Positions 60,789-64,000 of a stretch of 64,000 nt of DNA are shown piece by piece. Positions within the stretch are counted from its first letter, which is position 1, and each line of letters opens with the position of its first letter. The notes beneath the pieces were generated by a model. The model was given only the letters and a program-made list of their open reading frames with translations. It did no database searches and was not told the origin of the DNA. Source of the stretch: Phoenix dactylifera (Eukaryota > Streptophyta > Magnoliopsida > Arecales > Arecaceae); assembly GCF_009389715.1 (NCBI RefSeq), contig NC_052394.1, positions 24,117,399 to 24,181,398 of the forward strand. The letters are read 5' to 3'. The position numbers were made by a program, and so were the translations under genes.

Positions 60789-61145
60789 ATGCTGAGAACA
60801 GGTAGCAACCATGCCGGCTTCAGCCCTGATATTTATGACAGGGCTACAGCCTCTCTCACATCAGAAACTCATCCAAGAGCTTCCGGAAAACAGAGAAAAC
60901 AGGCACCCAGAGGCTTCACTTCCCAGCTACTCGAGAATGCACGTTTCTCAGCGGCAAGATTCTTCCGGCATGTTGGAGCCAACATGGCGAAGGCCCTTCA
61001 TTTTATCTCTAGAAAGGAACCTTCAACTAAAGCTTCTCTGAATGCGATTCCGCAGGGTTTTGCTCCTCCAAGAGATTCTCACCATAGCGAGGCCATTGAA
61101 GACTGCATTAAATTCATCAACTCCACATCAAGGAGGTCTTGCTAA
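60789..61145 (+). CDS. Short plant protein of the 'josephin-like' group
   Basis: 118 residues in one exon from the ATG at 60789. It has an N-terminal GFSPDIYDRAT segment, a basic middle (SQLLENARFSAARFFRHVGA, NMAKALHFISRK) and a C-terminal SHHSEAIEDCIKFINS. The basic helix and the EAIEDCI-F-NS end match a small plant family that databases often call josephin-like, although no Josephin protease domain is visible here. The function is unknown. The TATA box, pyrimidine-rich leader and intact frame support a real gene. An upstream in-frame non-ATG extension of four codons is not needed. Confidence 0.75.
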   Translation: MLRTGSNHAGFSPDIYDRATASLTSETHPRASGKQRKQAPRGFTSQLLENARFSAARFFRHVGANMAKALHFISRKEPSTKASLNAIPQGFAPPRDSHHSEAIEDCIKFINSTSRRSC

Positions 61146-62889
61146 ATTTTGCACTGAAGCATGTCTACGCTGCTGCTTAACCAGTACTTTCGTCAATGCA
61201 TTCATATAGAAAATTACAGTCTGCTTGCCTTCTTATATATCTTACACTATGTTTCCTCTGGAACTGGTTTACATCAGAAGTACTTTTCTTGTTTTGTATC
61301 TTTTTGAGTATAGGGAGGGAAAGAGAACCACCTGTATTTCGTCAAGTAGAAACTACCATTTTTTTTTTTTTTTGGAACTCCTAATCTTGCTGATTTTGCT
61401 CCTGTCTTTTGAGTTAAAACTCCGAATATAGCAGGACAGCTTAGGCACAGAGCTGCTTGCCGCTAAGCTGAACACGATTCTTGTCCCACTCGAAAACAGA
61501 GCACTGATTATTTGAGGATGAGATAGTCCATGGAACATCCACATGGATGTGTCTCATGAAGTATTTATCCTGCAACCATGCGGTTATAGCCAGCTGATTC
61601 GCGTTCCACGTTTAAATAATTTCAGGATCCGTTCAGCGGTTCAGGAAGAGTAGGGTTCTGGATATTTCTAAAGAAATGTTCTAAAAATTTTACAAATAAT
61701 TGGAAAAAAAAGCAAAAAAGATTCCATAAGTATATATATTCTTCACTCTAGTTCATTTTTTGATTTTTGAAAATTGAAGCGGAATAAAAGTAGTGCCCAA
61801 TTACATTACACGGGCTTCATTCTTATATAATGAAGCCGAAGATACTAGTTAGAGACTTAGAGGAATACCTCCCTCTTCACATTCTCATAAAAAAATTCAC
61901 CATGTCATAAAGCTTCAGTTGAAACTTGAAATCCTGTGATTTCGCTCGACCCCAAAGAGACAGAGCGAGCAGCGGCCCCATCGACGACAATTTGTACTTC
62001 AAAATGCACATACCACAGCAGTCGGAACAGAACAACGATATCATCTGGATCTTTGGGGTCTATTTATTGTTTCTGGCCGCTCCTTGCCGGTTTCTCTGCA
62101 TTATTGCTGGGGCGAAACCGACCGGCATCCGAGGTTGGAACTTCGCAAAAACAAGAGGTAGTCTACAGAAACTCACATCATTAATGTCACAGATCACATA
62201 GATGCTGCATCACTCCATGCAGCCACCTGGCAATCATATGATATCTTGATATGCCGTTCCCAATAGATATAACACACCACAGGGGGAAGCCTGTGGGCCA
62301 TCTTGTGCAGCTCCTGGAAGCTGGACTCCGGTATTTCCTGAGATTGGCATGTGGCCATTTTTTTCTCTTGTTTATGTTTAAACAAAAAAAAAATGGTGCT
62401 CCCAAGAAGCTTCGTAGACCGTGTATTGTAGCTTTACCATCAGGACCGTACATCCTTACAAAGTTTAGGCCTTTTAGATCACGGACATGCTGCAAACTGT
62501 AACTCTTGATGCAGCCCACCTACAAATCATCTGATTGGAAGTTTGAACCGGTGGTCGCAAAAATATACCATGGACTTCCCCAGTCAAAAATAGCATTTCA
62601 GGTAAGCTTGGGGCAATCGCAATAGGAACTCTATAACACAACATGTATTATGGTGGCAGACAGATAGCTTTAGAGGATCAAAGTTAAAATTTGTAAAATG
62701 ATCAAGCACTAAAATATAAAACTTTATCCAAAAAAAATCTCTTAGTCTAATACTAAAACAAATGAAACCAATAAAGACGTTAGACATTACACCATCTCTG
62801 TGCAACAACAGTACACAAAATATAAAGCTACGAGCTTGTCCGTAAACACCGTCTCAACCCATCCACAGCACGACACCAGTAGATGATTT
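61146..62889. other. Intergenic DNA and RPN8 3' flank
   Basis: The first part is the 3'UTR of the short gene (T-rich run at 61361-61374). Short open frames at 61926-62201 and 62187-62519 lack a recognised motif. The bases just left of 62890 should be the RPN8 3'UTR. Confidence 0.45.
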
Positions 62890-63108
62890 CTAGCTTCCTG
62901 CTGCACTCGGTACAACAGTGGGCTTGGAGTCTTCGGCTTTCTCATGTTCCTTGTTCAGCATCTGGTATTAAACATATTGCCACCCTTAGATATTTATTGC
63001 ACGAGTAGTAACTGAAAAAAATCCTAGGTTCCATCCAAGATAACAATGTTATCTATCATATTGTCAGATTAAATCTGAGAAAAAGGATGGTGTATATGCG
63101 CACGCACA

Positions 63109-63158
<50 letters not shown>

Positions 63159-64000
63159 CACAAATGTAACATTAAACAGCATTTATCATATTAACCAAGT
63201 CAAAGGTCATTATCAACCGAAAACTGCACTACGTGCTCCAAAGAATAAAAAAGGGGGAGAACGAATTACTTTGTTGTTTATCAAGTTGTGAAGTGCGATG
63301 ACACTCCGGATGAGGGAAGAAAGGTATATAACCAGCATCATATCATTTGTTTTTACTGCAAAAAGATAAGAATAGAACCAATCAAAAATTCGCATGAGAA
63401 GGATGCAATCAAGATTTGCAATCTTGGTACCAGATTGCAAATCTTGAAGGTTGAGACAAATAAGTGGTTAACTTTGTCCCACCTACTCCAAGAACCAAAA
63501 AGTACATGCCGGTGCACCCCGTACCAGAACAGAGCATCGGTACCTACTGGTATGGTAAGGTTGCATGCTAGGCAGCATGGTCCGGTACAAGAAATCATGT
63601 ACATAGTAACTATTTGAGACAAAGTTAACCACTTATTTGTCCATAGAAAAGTAGAATTACCTGCAAATGCCTTGATTAATTCATTAACATTAAGGTTTGG
63701 AAGTAGATTGAATACATCCTGCAAGTAGAAATACTTTTGTAAGAGCCAAAAAGATGTAAACAAGAAAGCAGAACAGTTTCATTTTAATCTTCTTCTTTTT
63801 TTGGAGGGAGGAGGGAGGGATTGATCTATGGCTAAGCATTATAAGCTGCAAAGTGCTTGAATTTGCAGACATTAGTCGTAGGGTAGATTCTCAGCTTGAC
63901 TGCATAAAGGAATGAACATAAAAGTAAAAAGAAGAAACAAAGAATATGCACGACATCTAAACAGGTAGTCTTTTCTTACGTTTGGTAATGTACTCATCTG
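62890..64000 (-). CDS. 26S proteasome regulatory subunit RPN8 (PSMD7), 3' end only
   Basis: RPN8 is the MPN-domain partner of RPN11 in the proteasome lid. Only the last three coding exons lie in the window: 63718-63661 ([19 protein letters not shown]), 63355-63270 ([29 protein letters not shown]) and 62961-62890 ([19 protein letters not shown], stop at 62892-62890). All junctions are GT-AG and phases match (1 then 0). Plant RPN8 proteins carry this exact C-terminal series. The MPN domain and earlier exons must lie right of 64000, because no upstream exon could be found in 63720-64000. The intron 63660-63356 carries a MITE and a hairpin. The last intron (63269-62962) carries a GA repeat. Confidence 0.93.
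63111..63156 (+). repeat. (AG)n microsatellite in the last RPN8 intron
   Basis: 23 uninterrupted AG units, read directly. Confidence 0.95.
63410..63446. repeat. 37 bp near-perfect palindrome
   Basis: CAAGATTTGCAATC (63410-63423) is the exact inverse of GATTGCAAATCTTG (63433-63446), around a centre that is itself TGGTACCA. It ends 8 bp left of the MITE. Confidence 0.85.
63455..63641. mobile_element. 187 bp MITE-like element with perfect 24 bp terminal inverted repeats
   Basis: The left end (63455-63478) and right end (63618-63641) are exact reverse complements over 24 bases, each starting GACAAA and containing GTTAAC. The interior is GGTACC-rich and non-coding. No target-site duplication is evident. 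It sits within an RPN8 intron. Confidence 0.75.

Noticed and set aside
63830-64000. Upstream RPN8 exon inside the window
   Set aside because: The expected sequence before DVFNLLPN (ending HEILYHLQ) could not be found on the minus strand, so it must lie beyond 64000.

Overview
The window is plant nuclear DNA. It holds split genes with GT-AG introns, a chloroplast-targeted FtsH-like protease, a plant-type thiamin pyrimidine synthase (THIC) with TPP aptamers downstream of its coding region, a COI1 relic, a BAHD acyltransferase, and several plant LTR and non-LTR retroelement remnants. The mix of GC-rich intronless genes with AT-rich introns and intergenic DNA suggests a monocot, possibly a palm. 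The species is an inference and no search was run.

Layout. 1-4050: AT-rich flank with an old LTR piece and an unidentified protein-like relic. 4051-8657 (-): eight-exon GH3 beta-glucosidase of the barley ExoI type without a visible signal peptide. 9300-13600: leftward LTR-retroelement block (gag stub, duplicated LTR end, GC-rich minisatellite). 15645-16390 (-): COI1 pseudogene. 18148-26754 (+): 13-exon gene for a chloroplast FTSH7/9-like protein, with a 3.2 kb intron holding LINE debris and a 107 bp duplication across its last splice acceptor. 28285-36127 (+): THIC with evening elements upstream, a 5'UTR intron, a probable GC-AG intron, and two TPP-aptamer-like sequences in the 3' region. 38075-38146 (-): tRNA-Asp(GUC). 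39976-40965 (+): intronless SRC2-like C2-domain gene. 44630-47310 (-): internally deleted L1-type LINE. 53619-55175 (+): intronless BAHD acyltransferase. 55695-56700: solo LTR with a perfect 5 bp target-site duplication. 56790-59800: further LTR copies and a gag stub. 60789-61145 (+): short gene of the plant family often labelled 'josephin-like'. 62890-64000 (-): 3' part of 26S proteasome subunit RPN8, with a perfect-TIR MITE in an intron.

The genes are independent plant loci and do not form an operon or pathway cluster. The best regulatory story is THIC: promoter evening elements fit clock control, and the 3' aptamers fit TPP feedback on 3'-end processing. The presence of two aptamer-like copies is the most unusual signal here.
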